Source: MED-G82 sp964342675 (GTDB lineage: Bacteria > Pseudomonadota > Gammaproteobacteria > Magnimaribacterales > D2472). Taken from it: DNA of 56,461 nucleotides. Below, in pieces: positions 17,445 through 26,846 of this stretch (the first letter of the stretch is position 1; the number at the start of each line of letters is the position of its first letter). The translations under genes were made by a program, and so were the position numbers. The stretch covers positions 1-56,461 of the forward strand of contig CAYFFR010000004.1 in NCBI GenBank assembly GCA_964342675.1, in the 5' to 3' direction. Below the pieces are notes generated by a model, which worked only from the letters and a program-made list of their open reading frames with translations, did not search any database and was not told the origin of the DNA.

Positions 17445-18740
17445 ATGAAAATTCATATTCTTGGAATTTGTGGAACCTTTATGGGGGGACTTGCAAAGAT
17501 TCTTATTGAAAGCGGTCATCATATTACTGGTTCTGATAGCTCATATTATCCTCCAATGTCAGATCAACTAAAAGATCTAGGAGTGAAATTAACCGAAGGT
17601 TATTCAGTAAACGACCTTCCTAAAGCAGACTTGTATGTAGTTGGCAATGCCTTATCCAGAGGCAATGAAGCAGTGGAGTATATTTTGCAACAAAATATGA
17701 ATTATATATCTGGCCCCGCAATGCTGGGAGAAATTTTAAATGATAAACATGTAATAGCAGTCTCGGGAACGCATGGAAAGACTACTACTACATCGATGAT
17801 ATGCAAGATCTTTAAAGATGCTCATCCAGAAATAGGCTATTTAATTGGAGGAGTTGCTGGAGATTTAGATGGTTCTGCAAGACTTGGCTCAAGTAAGTTT
17901 TTTATTATAGAGGCCGATGAATATGACTCAGCTTTTTTTGATAAGAGATCTAAATTTATCCACTATAAGCCAAATACTTTAATAATAAATAATATTGAAT
18001 ATGATCATGCAGATATTTTTGATGATCTTCTAGATATCTTAAAACAATTTAATCATTTATTAAGAGTTATACCCCCAGATGGAGATATCATTTTTAATAA
18101 CAATGACTCTGCTACATCAGAGTTAATGGAAATGGGTATTTGGTCAAATCCACATATTTTGGGGGCAATGGAAGATTATTCTTTTAATATCGAAAACAAG
18201 ACACTCCAGTGTCAGAGAGAATCTTATGATTTAACTGAATTACCAATCTTTGGTAGTCATAATTTAATGAATGCCGTGATGGCAATTTATACAGCTTCAA
18301 TACATTCAATCAGTGTTAAAAATGCCTTTAATTCTCTTAAGAGCTATCAGGGGGTTAAAAGAAGACTTGAGATTGTATTTGAAGATGAAGAAAGAACCGT
18401 GATTGATGATTTTGCTCATCATCCTACTGCAATTGAAGCCACTACAAGCGCATTAATCGAGCAGTATGATTCGCCAATCTTAGGAGTAATCGAACTAGGC
18501 TCAAACACCATGTCATCAGGCATGCATGGAAGTGATCTTATAAAAAGCGCAGCAGGATTAGATGAAGTATTTTGGTTGGATACAAAAAATACTCTTCAAT
18601 TAGAGAATTCATATAAAGACCTTGAAGAACTTCTCAGTCACCTGAAAGAAAAGATAAGTCAGTATAAACTAATAGTAGTTATGACTAATAAAGACAGCAA
18701 GAAGATCATCAACCCTATTATCGATCATGTTGATCAGTAA
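17445..18740 (+). CDS. mpl: UDP-MurNAc:L-Ala-gamma-D-Glu-meso-DAP ligase
   Basis: Mpl recycles cell-wall tripeptide by attaching it to UDP-N-acetylmuramic acid. The 431-residue protein has the Mur-ligase N-terminal motif HILGICGTFMGGLA, whose ICGTFMGG form separates Mpl from MurC. The ATP loop is SGTHGKTTTT (107-116). EADEYDSAFFDKRSKF and DDFAHHPTAI are also typical of Mpl. ATG17445 is chosen because the family begins right at the Rossmann strand; a longer frame upstream has no homology. The last 14 bp overlap the next gene. Confidence 0.93.
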   Translation: MKIHILGICGTFMGGLAKILIESGHHITGSDSSYYPPMSDQLKDLGVKLTEGYSVNDLPKADLYVVGNALSRGNEAVEYILQQNMNYISGPAMLGEILNDKHVIAVSGTHGKTTTTSMICKIFKDAHPEIGYLIGGVAGDLDGSARLGSSKFFIIEADEYDSAFFDKRSKFIHYKPNTLIINNIEYDHADIFDDLLDILKQFNHLLRVIPPDGDIIFNNNDSATSELMEMGIWSNPHILGAMEDYSFNIENKTLQCQRESYDLTELPIFGSHNLMNAVMAIYTASIHSISVKNAFNSLKSYQGVKRRLEIVFEDEERTVIDDFAHHPTAIEATTSALIEQYDSPILGVIELGSNTMSSGMHGSDLIKSAAGLDEVFWLDTKNTLQLENSYKDLEELLSHLKEKISQYKLIVVMTNKDSKKIINPIIDHVDQ

Positions 18741-19326
18741 CTCTTTATCTATTTTCCCATTAGGGATAGTTGTTCTACCCGATAATATTCAGACTTTACA
18801 AATCTTTGAACCAAGATATATAAAAATGGTAAAGAATTGCTTGCAAGATGATATGGGGTTTGTAATAACTCTTATTAATTCTGAACAAGATACTGAGTCA
18901 TTCAAGAGTATTGGAACGTATGTAGAAATTATTGATTTTAATAATCTGCCCAATGGGTTGTTAGGGATAACAGTTAAAGGTATGCATAGAGTAGAAATTA
19001 AGTCAGCCAAAAAAGATGAAGATGGTTTAAATACTGGTTCGATATCTCCTATTTCAGAGCCCAGCGTTGATGACCAGGCTTTGTTAGCAAAGTTTCCAGA
19101 GCTTATTAATGTTCTTGTTCAATTAAAAAATCATCCAAAGATAAGAGAACTTCCTATTGAGATCGATTTATCTTCAGCTGATTCAGTTAGCTACCATTTA
19201 GGAGGATTGATTCCTTTAACTCCCCTGGATAAGCAACTCCTATTAGATGCTTTTGATGCTGGACAAAGATTGAACATTCTATCAAGACTTATCGAAGAAA
19301 TATCTAGCGAAAAACCAAGCACTTAA
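18727..19326 (+). CDS. Lon substrate-binding (PUA-like) domain protein
   Basis: This 199-residue protein consists only of the domain found at the N-terminus of Lon protease. Visible are the opening IFPLGIVVLPD, the core FEPRYIKMVK and GTYVEIIDF..LPNGLLGITVKG, and a helical C-terminal part. There is no AAA+ or protease domain, so it is a stand-alone family member whose role is not established. It overlaps mpl by 14 bp and the convergent oxidoreductase by 4 bp. Confidence 0.8.
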   Translation: MLISNSLSIFPLGIVVLPDNIQTLQIFEPRYIKMVKNCLQDDMGFVITLINSEQDTESFKSIGTYVEIIDFNNLPNGLLGITVKGMHRVEIKSAKKDEDGLNTGSISPISEPSVDDQALLAKFPELINVLVQLKNHPKIRELPIEIDLSSADSVSYHLGGLIPLTPLDKQLLLDAFDAGQRLNILSRLIEEISSEKPST

Positions 19327-20330
19327 ATTTTTAGGACTTGCTTACCTTTATTTTCTCCTGTAAATAACCTATTTAAGGTTTGAGGGCAATTCTCAATACC
19401 TTCTTGGATATCTTCTCTATGCTTTATTTTGCCTTCCATTGCCCAAGTTGCTATTTCTTGCATGGCATTTTCAGATTTAGACATATAATCTAGAACTAAA
19501 AACCCTTGCATGCTAGCCCTCTTAATTATTAAAGAGAATAGATTTCTAGGCCCAGCTGGCAGGTTAGAAGCATCATAGCCTGAAGATATTCCTCCACATA
19601 GTAGTATCCTTGCATTAATATTTATAAGAAATAGGACTGTTTCTAAAAGGTCTCCACCAACATTATCAAAATACACATCAATTCCATTTTTAGCAATCTT
19701 TGGTAGCTCTTCATGTACGTTTGTATTTTTGTAGTCAATTACATCATCAATACCACACTCTTTTAACCAAGCACATTTTTCTTCACCACCAGCTATTCCA
19801 ATTACATGACAATCTTTCAATTTGGCGATTTGAGCTGCAACTGAACCAGTAGCACCAGCAGCTCCAGATACAAGCACTGTCTCCCCAGGCTTTGGCTTAC
19901 CAAGCTCAAGTAAACCATAGTAGGCAGTAATACCTGTAATTCCTAAAATATTTAACATAGTTGGTATTGGAAGAACATCAGGAACAACCCTAAACCTATC
20001 TTCATCTGTTGGTTTAGTTATACAGTGAGTTTGCCAACCAACAAATCCAAAAGTTAGATCATTAACATTATATTGTGAATTTTTAGATTGAATTACTCGA
20101 CCTATTCCACCAGATCTTATAACCTCTCCAATTTGAACGGGTGGTAGATAGCCTGGTAAGTCATTTAACCAAGTTCTTTGAGTTGGATCAAAAGACAGAT
20201 ACAGATTTTCTATTAATACTTCTCCTTCCTGAAGCTCTCTTACGTCTTCAGTCACTAACTCAAAATCTGAATCCTTAACTAGTCCCTGAGGCCTCTCTTT
20301 TAAGACCCATTTCTTATTCTTTATTGACAT
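19323..20330 (-). CDS. Zinc-free MDR oxidoreductase (CurA/2-alkenal reductase-like)
   Basis: This 335-residue medium-chain dehydrogenase/reductase probably uses NADPH to reduce the double bond of alpha,beta-unsaturated aldehydes or ketones. Visible are the N-terminal FDPTQRTWLND and the nucleotide-binding VSGAAGATGSVAAQIAK. The sequence FDNVGGDLLE, typical of the curcumin/prostaglandin reductase group, is also present. The zinc-binding cysteines of alcohol dehydrogenases are absent. Its start overlaps the 3' end of the dedA-family gene by 17 bp, so the two form an operon. The substrate is unknown. Confidence 0.85.
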   Translation of the reverse strand: MSIKNKKWVLKERPQGLVKDSDFELVTEDVRELQEGEVLIENLYLSFDPTQRTWLNDLPGYLPPVQIGEVIRSGGIGRVIQSKNSQYNVNDLTFGFVGWQTHCITKPTDEDRFRVVPDVLPIPTMLNILGITGITAYYGLLELGKPKPGETVLVSGAAGATGSVAAQIAKLKDCHVIGIAGGEEKCAWLKECGIDDVIDYKNTNVHEELPKIAKNGIDVYFDNVGGDLLETVLFLININARILLCGGISSGYDASNLPAGPRNLFSLIIKRASMQGFLVLDYMSKSENAMQEIATWAMEGKIKHREDIQEGIENCPQTLNRLFTGENKGKQVLKI

Positions 20331-20904
20331 TTTTTTTCCTTTTTAAAAATAGTATTACTACAAGAGTAATTATGATACCAAGTAATATATATATGTACGA
20401 TGGGACATTTTTCAAGGTTCTTAGCCAGTGTTCTCCATATGTTGCAATGAATTGAGTCCCATAATAAATTGGGATTGTCAGAGAGGCTATCCACACTATT
20501 CCGCTTGCTAGAGAAATTATTATAAAATTCCTGACAGGGTAATTAGTTGTACCTACTAAAAAGGGTATAAACGCTCTTACTGGACCAAAAAACTTACCCA
20601 AGAAAATCGCATATAAACCATATTTTTTAAAGAATGTTTGAGCTTGATTGATTGCAGATTTAATTTTATTACCAGCAACCCTTTTATTAATCAAAGCATT
20701 ACTATACTTTCCAAGATAAAAGCTTATGATGTCTCCTGTCATTGAACCTAATACCCCAAAAAGTATCACCAAGAGAACTGACATCCTTTCTGTGCCTGCT
20801 AATCCAATTGTTATCATTAAAGGCCCTGCACCAGGGAAGAGGACACCTACAAAGGCCAAACTCTCAAGTAGTGCAAAACCAAGAATTGATAGATTTATTA
20901 GCAT
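20314..20904 (-). CDS. DedA/SNARE-associated family membrane protein
   Basis: This 196-residue integral membrane protein has the DedA-family core: an early FPGAGPLM segment, a GSMTGDIISFYLGK segment and a later LGKFFGPVRAFIPFLVG. Four to five hydrophobic helices and a basic C-terminus are visible. DedA proteins support envelope homeostasis, and some flip undecaprenyl phosphate or other lipids. The expected arginine of the family is present in PVRAF. The 3' end overlaps the oxidoreductase start by 17 bp. Confidence 0.85.
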   Translation of the reverse strand: MLINLSILGFALLESLAFVGVLFPGAGPLMITIGLAGTERMSVLLVILFGVLGSMTGDIISFYLGKYSNALINKRVAGNKIKSAINQAQTFFKKYGLYAIFLGKFFGPVRAFIPFLVGTTNYPVRNFIIISLASGIVWIASLTIPIYYGTQFIATYGEHWLRTLKNVPSYIYILLGIIITLVVILFLKRKKNVNKE

Positions 20905-20988
20905 TATTTAGATATTCTAATCCTATTAACTATGCCCATGGCAGATAACTCAATTTTTTTTCAATTAATTTACCAAAGCTTTCAATAA

Positions 20989-21330
20989 ATGTCGGGGACT
21001 GATTCTCTTAAAATTTGTAAAAGTGCTTTGGAAGACTTAAAAGCTAAAGATATTTTGACTCTTAAAATCGGAGAAAATTCTTCTTTTGCTGAATGGCTTG
21101 TTATTGCCTCAGCAACATCTAATCGACATGCAAAAGCGTTAGCAGAAAAATTAGTTGATGCATTAAAGGTGCATAACAAAAAGATCATAGGTGTTGAGGG
21201 TAGGGATAATGCGGAATGGGTTCTAATCGATTGTGGAGATATTGTAATTAATATTATGCAACAAGAAATACGAGATTTTTATGATTTAGAGAGTTTATGG
21301 GGTGACCAATCTTTATTGATTGTTAGATAA
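20989..21330 (+). CDS. rsfS: Ribosomal silencing factor RsfS
   Basis: RsfS binds ribosomal protein L14 on the 50S subunit and blocks subunit joining when nutrients run low. The 113-residue protein has the conserved WLVIASATSNRHAKALAE, GVEGRDNAEWVLID and RDFYDLESLW. It is the first gene of the envelope-growth operon, as in other Gammaproteobacteria, but nadD, its usual upstream neighbour, is absent. It starts 84 bp from the divergent dedA-family gene. Confidence 0.95.
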   Translation: MSGTDSLKICKSALEDLKAKDILTLKIGENSSFAEWLVIASATSNRHAKALAEKLVDALKVHNKKIIGVEGRDNAEWVLIDCGDIVINIMQQEIRDFYDLESLWGDQSLLIVR

Positions 21331-21332
21331 TC

Positions 21333-21797
21333 ATGAAATTTAATATTTTTACAATCTCTAATAAAATGAAGAGCTGGGAAGAAAGCGGCATTAATTTCTA
21401 CCAGAAGCAATTAGCCCACAATCATTGCATTAATTTCCATAACCTTAAGATCAAGCATGCACGGAATTCAAGCAAAGAGGATATTATAAAAAAAGAATCA
21501 GACATTATTATGAAATCCACCCATAATCTTTCTAATAGCATAGTTTGGGAAAGAAGCGGAAAGCCTATCTCAAGCTTAGGACTTGCTAAAGTCTTTAATG
21601 ATTTTGAGCAATATACTAATTCAATTGACTTAATCATAGGAGGTGCTTATGGTCTCTCATCGGAAATCATCACAACCTCTAATTATGTTTTTTCTGCATC
21701 AAAGCTAACTTTTCCTCATAAATTATTTAAAATCGTTTTATGTGAGCAGATTTATCGAGCTTGTAAAATAAATACTAATCATCCATACCACAAATAA
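21333..21797 (+). CDS. rlmH: 23S rRNA pseudouridine-1915 N3-methyltransferase
   Basis: RlmH, a SPOUT methyltransferase, methylates pseudouridine 1915 in helix 69 of 23S rRNA. The 154-residue protein has the SAM-binding IGGAYGLS and the C-terminal signature SKLTFPHKLFKIVLCEQIYRA...HPYHK. It lies 2 bp after rsfS and 2 bp before mrdA, the standard order for this locus. Confidence 0.95.
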   Translation: MKFNIFTISNKMKSWEESGINFYQKQLAHNHCINFHNLKIKHARNSSKEDIIKKESDIIMKSTHNLSNSIVWERSGKPISSLGLAKVFNDFEQYTNSIDLIIGGAYGLSSEIITTSNYVFSASKLTFPHKLFKIVLCEQIYRACKINTNHPYHK

Positions 21798-21799
21798 AT

Positions 21800-23644
21800 A
21801 TGGAATTTGAAGAGAGAGAACTAGAGAGGAGCACTTTCATTAGAAGAGCCTTAGTGTTAATAGGCTTTTTTCTTATCTTAATTTTTGTTTTCTTAGCAAG
21901 AACATTTTCTTTGCAAATATCTCAATTCTCTCAATTTGATGAAGCATCAATAAGCAATAGGACATATAAAGTTCCAGTTCAACCTCTAAGGGGTAAAATT
22001 TTAGATCGTAATGGCATATCTTTAATGAGGAATATAGCCACTTATGATTTAATAACTCTTCCAAATAATATTAAAGATATAGATGAATTTTTGGATTCTG
22101 TGGGTGATCTTATTGAATTATCCAGTCAAGAAAAAACCGAATTCAAAGAAAAATTTGAATCTAAAGCATTCTTTAATAAAGAGCTTGTATTAAAGAGAGA
22201 TCTATCACAACATGAAATTTCTAAATTTGAAGTCAGACAGTTTCGTTTTCCAAGCTCATTCGTAGAAAAGCGTTATCAAAGATTTTCTGATCAGAATACT
22301 GCTTTTGCTCATGTTTTGGGCCATACAGGAAATCTTATAGACGAATATGCATTAACAGAAACTGGTTTTACTTCACAGAGCTGGAGTGATGGCATCTTTT
22401 CTTACTCTAGTGGCTTAATCGAAGGGAAGTCTGGTTTAGAGAAAACTTATGATAAAACCCTAAAGGGTAAGTTTGGATTTAAGGTTTATGAAGTTGATGC
22501 AAGGGGTAGGTTATTAAATGAGATAAATTTCCAACCCCCCATAAATGGCTCAGATTTGTATACAACCTTAGATTATTACGCTCAACTAGAGGCTGAGAGA
22601 CTAATGAATCAAAGGCGTGGTGCAGTTGTTGCTGTTGATTTATTAGATGGAGGAATTGTTACTCTATATAGCTCACCATCATACTCAATTAATCGATTAT
22701 CTAATGGGATATCCAATAATGAGTACAATCAATTAGAGAATGATGATAACAAGCCTTTTTTTAATAGAGCGGTATCTGGTAGATATCCTCCAGCTTCAAC
22801 TATTAAGCCAGCAATGGCAATGTTTGGGATTAGTCAGGACATTGTAGATTGGCCTACTCTAATTAATGACCCCGGTTACTTTGTTTTGCCTGAAGATGGT
22901 AGGATTTATAGAGGCTGGAAAGAGGATGGTCATGGCAATATCAATCTTCAAGAAGCAATTACAAAAAGCTCAAATACTTATTTTTTTAATGTCGCATATA
23001 TGTCTGATATTAATAAATTAGGTCAACATTTACGCTTATTAGGTTTTGGAAGAAAAGTTTGCATTGATTGTTTTGAAGAAGTTCAAGGTCTAGTTCCAGG
23101 ACCTCAATGGAAATTGAACAATTTTTTGTCAGGCTGGTCTAAGGGAGATACAGTTAATTTAGGAGTCGGTCAAGGATATGCTATTACAACACCTCTACAG
23201 TTAGCTAATTATGCTTCAATAGTTGCAAATGAAGGATCAGAAGTAAAAATGCATTTAAATCGAGATTTAGGGAAACAAGATATTATTGCAGAAAGTATTT
23301 TTAATAATTTCAAGAGCTTAGATTGGGAGTTACTTCATGGAGCTATGGAGGGCGTGATTGAATCAAACCAAGGAACAGCAAGAAGATTAAAAGATATGAA
23401 GACTTTCAGAGTGGCTGCTAAAACTGGGACGGGGGAATTATTGGGTCTTGAGACTAGAGAAGAATATGAAATCGTCCGTAAGGATGAGAGATTAAGAGAT
23501 CATGCTGTCATCATAGCTTTTGGTCCAATGCCAAACCCGCGATACGCTATTAGCGTGATAGTAGAGAACGGAGAAAGCGGTGGTGCAGTTGCTGGCCCAA
23601 TAGCAATCGGTGTTTTGAAGACATTAATTAAACAAAGTGAATAG
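21800..23644 (+). CDS. mrdA: Penicillin-binding protein 2 (elongation transpeptidase)
   Basis: PBP2 cross-links peptidoglycan during lateral wall growth together with RodA. The 614-residue protein has one N-terminal membrane helix (about 12-36), a PBP dimerisation domain and a transpeptidase domain. The three active-site motifs are present: S-T-I-K in PPASTIKP, S-S-N in TKSSNTYF, and K-T-G in AAKTGTGELL. It overlaps rodA by 8 bp, consistent with the two forming a complex. Confidence 0.96.
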   Translation: MEFEERELERSTFIRRALVLIGFFLILIFVFLARTFSLQISQFSQFDEASISNRTYKVPVQPLRGKILDRNGISLMRNIATYDLITLPNNIKDIDEFLDSVGDLIELSSQEKTEFKEKFESKAFFNKELVLKRDLSQHEISKFEVRQFRFPSSFVEKRYQRFSDQNTAFAHVLGHTGNLIDEYALTETGFTSQSWSDGIFSYSSGLIEGKSGLEKTYDKTLKGKFGFKVYEVDARGRLLNEINFQPPINGSDLYTTLDYYAQLEAERLMNQRRGAVVAVDLLDGGIVTLYSSPSYSINRLSNGISNNEYNQLENDDNKPFFNRAVSGRYPPASTIKPAMAMFGISQDIVDWPTLINDPGYFVLPEDGRIYRGWKEDGHGNINLQEAITKSSNTYFFNVAYMSDINKLGQHLRLLGFGRKVCIDCFEEVQGLVPGPQWKLNNFLSGWSKGDTVNLGVGQGYAITTPLQLANYASIVANEGSEVKMHLNRDLGKQDIIAESIFNNFKSLDWELLHGAMEGVIESNQGTARRLKDMKTFRVAAKTGTGELLGLETREEYEIVRKDERLRDHAVIIAFGPMPNPRYAISVIVENGESGGAVAGPIAIGVLKTLIKQSE

Positions 23645-24716
23645 AAAATTTTTTATTGATCCATTTATATTTTCAAGCATATTAACACTATGTTTTTTTG
23701 GTTTATTCATTTTATATAGCGCGTCCCAAGGCAATACCACTTTAATCATCAAACAGTCTGTATTCGGAATCATTGGTGTTTTATTATTTTTTATTATTAG
23801 TCAGCCTGATCCAGATCTATACAGACGATTTGCTCCTTTAGTTCTAATAATTGCTATGGCTTTATCTTTAGTAGCATATTTTTTTGGACCAGAAATTAAC
23901 GGAGCTAAGCGATGGATCAAAGTTGCCTCTTTTTCATTTCAACCCTCAGAATTGCTTAAATTATCCTTACCATTATTTTTAGCTGCTTTTTTACATGATA
24001 AAAAACTTCCAATCTCTTTGAAAGAAACTCTTATTTCACTATTCATCATCATTATTTGTTTCTTAATAGTGTCTTCTCAGCCAGATCTTGGTACGGCCCT
24101 TATAATAGGGGCTGCTGGATTATTTGTATTATTTTTAGCTGGATTAAGTTGGGTATTCATTGGAACTAGTTTTGCTGCAATGATTATTTGTTCACCTTAT
24201 ATATGGAACAATCTGTTAGAGCCTTTTCAAAAAGCTAGGATAGCTACTCTTTTAAATCCTGATGCTGATCCTACTGGTTCTGGTTGGAATATAATGCAAT
24301 CAAAGATAGCTATAGGCAGTGGTGGTTTATCTGGTAAGGGCTATGGCCAGGGATCTCAAACCCATTTAGATTTTTTACCCGAAACACAGACAGATTTTAT
24401 TTTTTCAGTTCTGGCTGAGGAGTTAGGGTTTATTGGGGTTCTTATTTTAGCCTTCATTTATATCTTTATCATTCTGCGATGTTTTTATTTAGCAGTAAAT
24501 GCAAGAGACAGGTTCTGTAGGCTTGTGATCGGTGGGTTCTTATTTACATTTGCTTTAAATGTGACTATTAACCTATGTATGGTCGTAGGCCTGGTTCCTG
24601 TTGTCGGCATGCCACTTCCATTTTTAAGTCAAGGAGGAACATCACTTCTTTCAATTTTTATAATGTTTGGGATAATAACCTCAATGGCAACACATAAACA
24701 CTTATTACAGAAATGA
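23637..24716 (+). CDS. mrdB: Rod-shape peptidoglycan glycosyltransferase RodA
   Basis: RodA is the SEDS-family glycan polymerase that works with PBP2. The 359-residue protein is almost wholly membrane-embedded, with about ten helices. It has family motifs INGAKRWI, FQPSELLKLSL, QPDLGTALI, FLPETQTDFIFSVLAEELGF and the late GMPLPFLSQGG. The start is GTG23637 inside the mrdA 3' end (8 bp overlap). The end overlaps mltB by 4 bp. Confidence 0.95.
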   Translation: MNRKFFIDPFIFSSILTLCFFGLFILYSASQGNTTLIIKQSVFGIIGVLLFFIISQPDPDLYRRFAPLVLIIAMALSLVAYFFGPEINGAKRWIKVASFSFQPSELLKLSLPLFLAAFLHDKKLPISLKETLISLFIIIICFLIVSSQPDLGTALIIGAAGLFVLFLAGLSWVFIGTSFAAMIICSPYIWNNLLEPFQKARIATLLNPDADPTGSGWNIMQSKIAIGSGGLSGKGYGQGSQTHLDFLPETQTDFIFSVLAEELGFIGVLILAFIYIFIILRCFYLAVNARDRFCRLVIGGFLFTFALNVTINLCMVVGLVPVVGMPLPFLSQGGTSLLSIFIMFGIITSMATHKHLLQK

Positions 24717-25672
24717 GAAATTTAATTCTGGCAAGTCTCTTATTAACACCATCTATAACGTTTGCTGACTACACCTCAGGAGTGAAATTCGATGAAATAT
24801 ATTCTATTTTGGTTAATCAGCATGGTTTTGATGGGGAATATGTTGCTTCTGTTTTATCTAGTGCTGAAAAACAAGAAAAGATCATTAAGTCGATGAACTC
24901 TCCTGCAGAATTCACATGGACTTGGAAGAAATATAGAAAGCATTTTGTTGAGTCTAAGCGAATATATAATGGGAAAAGGTTTATCAAAAAACATCTAGAA
25001 GTTTTAAATAGAGCAGAAGCTGAATTTGGGGTGCCAAAAGAAATTATTGTTGCAATTTTAGGTGTAGAAACAAGATATGGAAAAATCAAAGGCAACATTA
25101 ATGTTATTGATGCCTTAACAACACTTAGCTTTGATTACCCTAGGAGATCTAAGTTTTTTACAAATGAGCTAATTAGTTTTTTTATTTTAACTAGAAAAAA
25201 TAATATTGACATTTTTAAAACCAAAGGATCCTATGCTGGTGCTATGGGATATAGTCAATTTATTCCCTCGAGTTATCTAGCTTATGCAGTTGATTATGAT
25301 GGTGACAATAAAGCTGATCTGATTCATTCTCCTGAAGATGCAATTGGCAGCATCGCTAATTATTTATATAAAAGTGGATGGAAAAGAGATGTTGGCATTA
25401 TATTAGAATTAAAAGACGCTCCTAAAGATTATGATGAAACTAGCTTAAATAATATTAGAAAGCCCATCAGACTTGATGAAGGTTACAGCGATATAATGAT
25501 TCATACAGATATTAGTAAAACGAATAAAGATGGTAAATATTTATTACTAAGATATGATCAAGATGGTAAAGAACATTATTACTTAGGATCCCAGAATTTT
25601 ATCGCTATTACCAAATATAACAGGAGCCATTTTTATGCTAAGGCAGTTTATGATTTAGCAGAGGAGTTTTGA
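24713..25672 (+). CDS. mltB: Lytic murein transglycosylase B
   Basis: MltB cleaves the glycan strand of peptidoglycan to form anhydro-muramyl products. The 319-residue protein has the catalytic Glu119 in GVETRYG, then YAGAMGYSQFIPSSY and VDYDGDNKADLIHSPEDAIGS typical of the SLT_2 family. The N-terminus is a simple signal peptide ending TFAD with no lipobox cysteine. This copy is therefore predicted to be soluble in the periplasm, unlike the E. coli lipoprotein. It overlaps both neighbours by a few bases. Confidence 0.93.
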   Translation: MRNLILASLLLTPSITFADYTSGVKFDEIYSILVNQHGFDGEYVASVLSSAEKQEKIIKSMNSPAEFTWTWKKYRKHFVESKRIYNGKRFIKKHLEVLNRAEAEFGVPKEIIVAILGVETRYGKIKGNINVIDALTTLSFDYPRRSKFFTNELISFFILTRKNNIDIFKTKGSYAGAMGYSQFIPSSYLAYAVDYDGDNKADLIHSPEDAIGSIANYLYKSGWKRDVGIILELKDAPKDYDETSLNNIRKPIRLDEGYSDIMIHTDISKTNKDGKYLLLRYDQDGKEHYYLGSQNFIAITKYNRSHFYAKAVYDLAEEF

Positions 25673-26844
25673 TGAAGAGAATTTATTTCAGTGTAATTTG
25701 TTGTTTAATTTTTTTGACTGCTAACTTATATGGTCAATCAAAGGTTCCACCTCCTCCTAAATTTGATTTACCAAGCTATATACTGATGGATGCTACTACA
25801 GGTAATGTTATAGCGGAGTTAAATGCAGAGTCACAAATAGAGCCCGCAAGCATGACCAAAGTCATGACAAGTTACATCGCAGCAGATCAAATTGAAGAAG
25901 AATTAATCTCAGCCAATGATGAGGTAATTATTTCTTCAAAAGCTTGGAGTAGAAACGTTGAAGGAACTACTATGTTTATTATTGAAGGCCAACGCGTTCC
26001 ACTATCTGAACTACTTAATGGATTAATAGTTGTTTCTGGTAATGATGCTGCTATTGCTATAGCAGAACATATAGCAGGAACAGAAGAAGACTTTGCTGCT
26101 TTGATGAATCAGTATGCCCAGAGACTTGGACTAAAAAATACATTGTTTCAAAATTCTTCAGGCTTACCGGATGCAAATCACTACTCAACCGCAAAAGATT
26201 TAGCACTATTGACACAATCATTAATTAAGAAATTTCCAGAGCACTATGGGCGTTATAGACAGAAAAGTTACAAGTATGAATATGAAGGTAATAATACTGA
26301 TGTTCAATACAATAGGAATAGACTTTTATGGAATGATGCATCAGTTGATGGTGTTAAAACAGGAAGCACTGACTCAGCTGGACATAGTGTTATTGCTTCT
26401 GCTAAAAGAAATGATATGAGGCTCATATCAGTTGTTACAGGATCTAAGAGTAAGGATGCCCGTTTTATCGCATCTGAAAGGTTACTTAATTACGGCTTTC
26501 GATATTTTTCTACTCAAAAACTGATTCCTTCCAATACATCACTTAAGACTAGCGTAATTTGGGGAGGAAGATCTGATAACCTTAATTTAGGTATTAGGAA
26601 TGATTTATTTGTTACTTTGGCTAGAACAGACTTTAAAAATATTGAAATCAAATATAGGTATAAGAATAACGTTCAAGCACCAGTTCAGAAGGGCGATGAT
26701 TTTGGTGAAATAGAGATCCTATCTAATGGTAAGTTGGTTGCCACATCTCAATTAATAGCGCTAGAAGAGGTTAAAGCTAAAGGTTTTTTTGGTAGGTTAT
26801 TTTCTAGGATTCTCCTCTGGTTTATAAATCTATTTAATTTTTAG
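25672..26844 (+). CDS. dacA: D-Ala-D-Ala carboxypeptidase (PBP5/6 type)
   Basis: The enzyme trims the terminal D-alanine from peptidoglycan pentapeptides. The 390-residue protein has a signal peptide, the catalytic S60-M-T-K63, S122-G-N124 and K229-T-G. A C-terminal amphipathic helix, FFGRLFSRILLWFINLF, anchors the protein to the outer face of the inner membrane. ATG25672 shares its first base with the mltB stop (TGATG). An in-frame TTG one codon earlier is less likely. Confidence 0.95.
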   Translation: MKRIYFSVICCLIFLTANLYGQSKVPPPPKFDLPSYILMDATTGNVIAELNAESQIEPASMTKVMTSYIAADQIEEELISANDEVIISSKAWSRNVEGTTMFIIEGQRVPLSELLNGLIVVSGNDAAIAIAEHIAGTEEDFAALMNQYAQRLGLKNTLFQNSSGLPDANHYSTAKDLALLTQSLIKKFPEHYGRYRQKSYKYEYEGNNTDVQYNRNRLLWNDASVDGVKTGSTDSAGHSVIASAKRNDMRLISVVTGSKSKDARFIASERLLNYGFRYFSTQKLIPSNTSLKTSVIWGGRSDNLNLGIRNDLFVTLARTDFKNIEIKYRYKNNVQAPVQKGDDFGEIEILSNGKLVATSQLIALEEVKAKGFFGRLFSRILLWFINLFNF

Positions 26845-26846
26845 AT

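Noticed and set aside
20726..20948. Two plus-strand frames across the dedA-family gene
   Set aside because: They are antisense to a clear membrane-protein gene and show no protein-like features.
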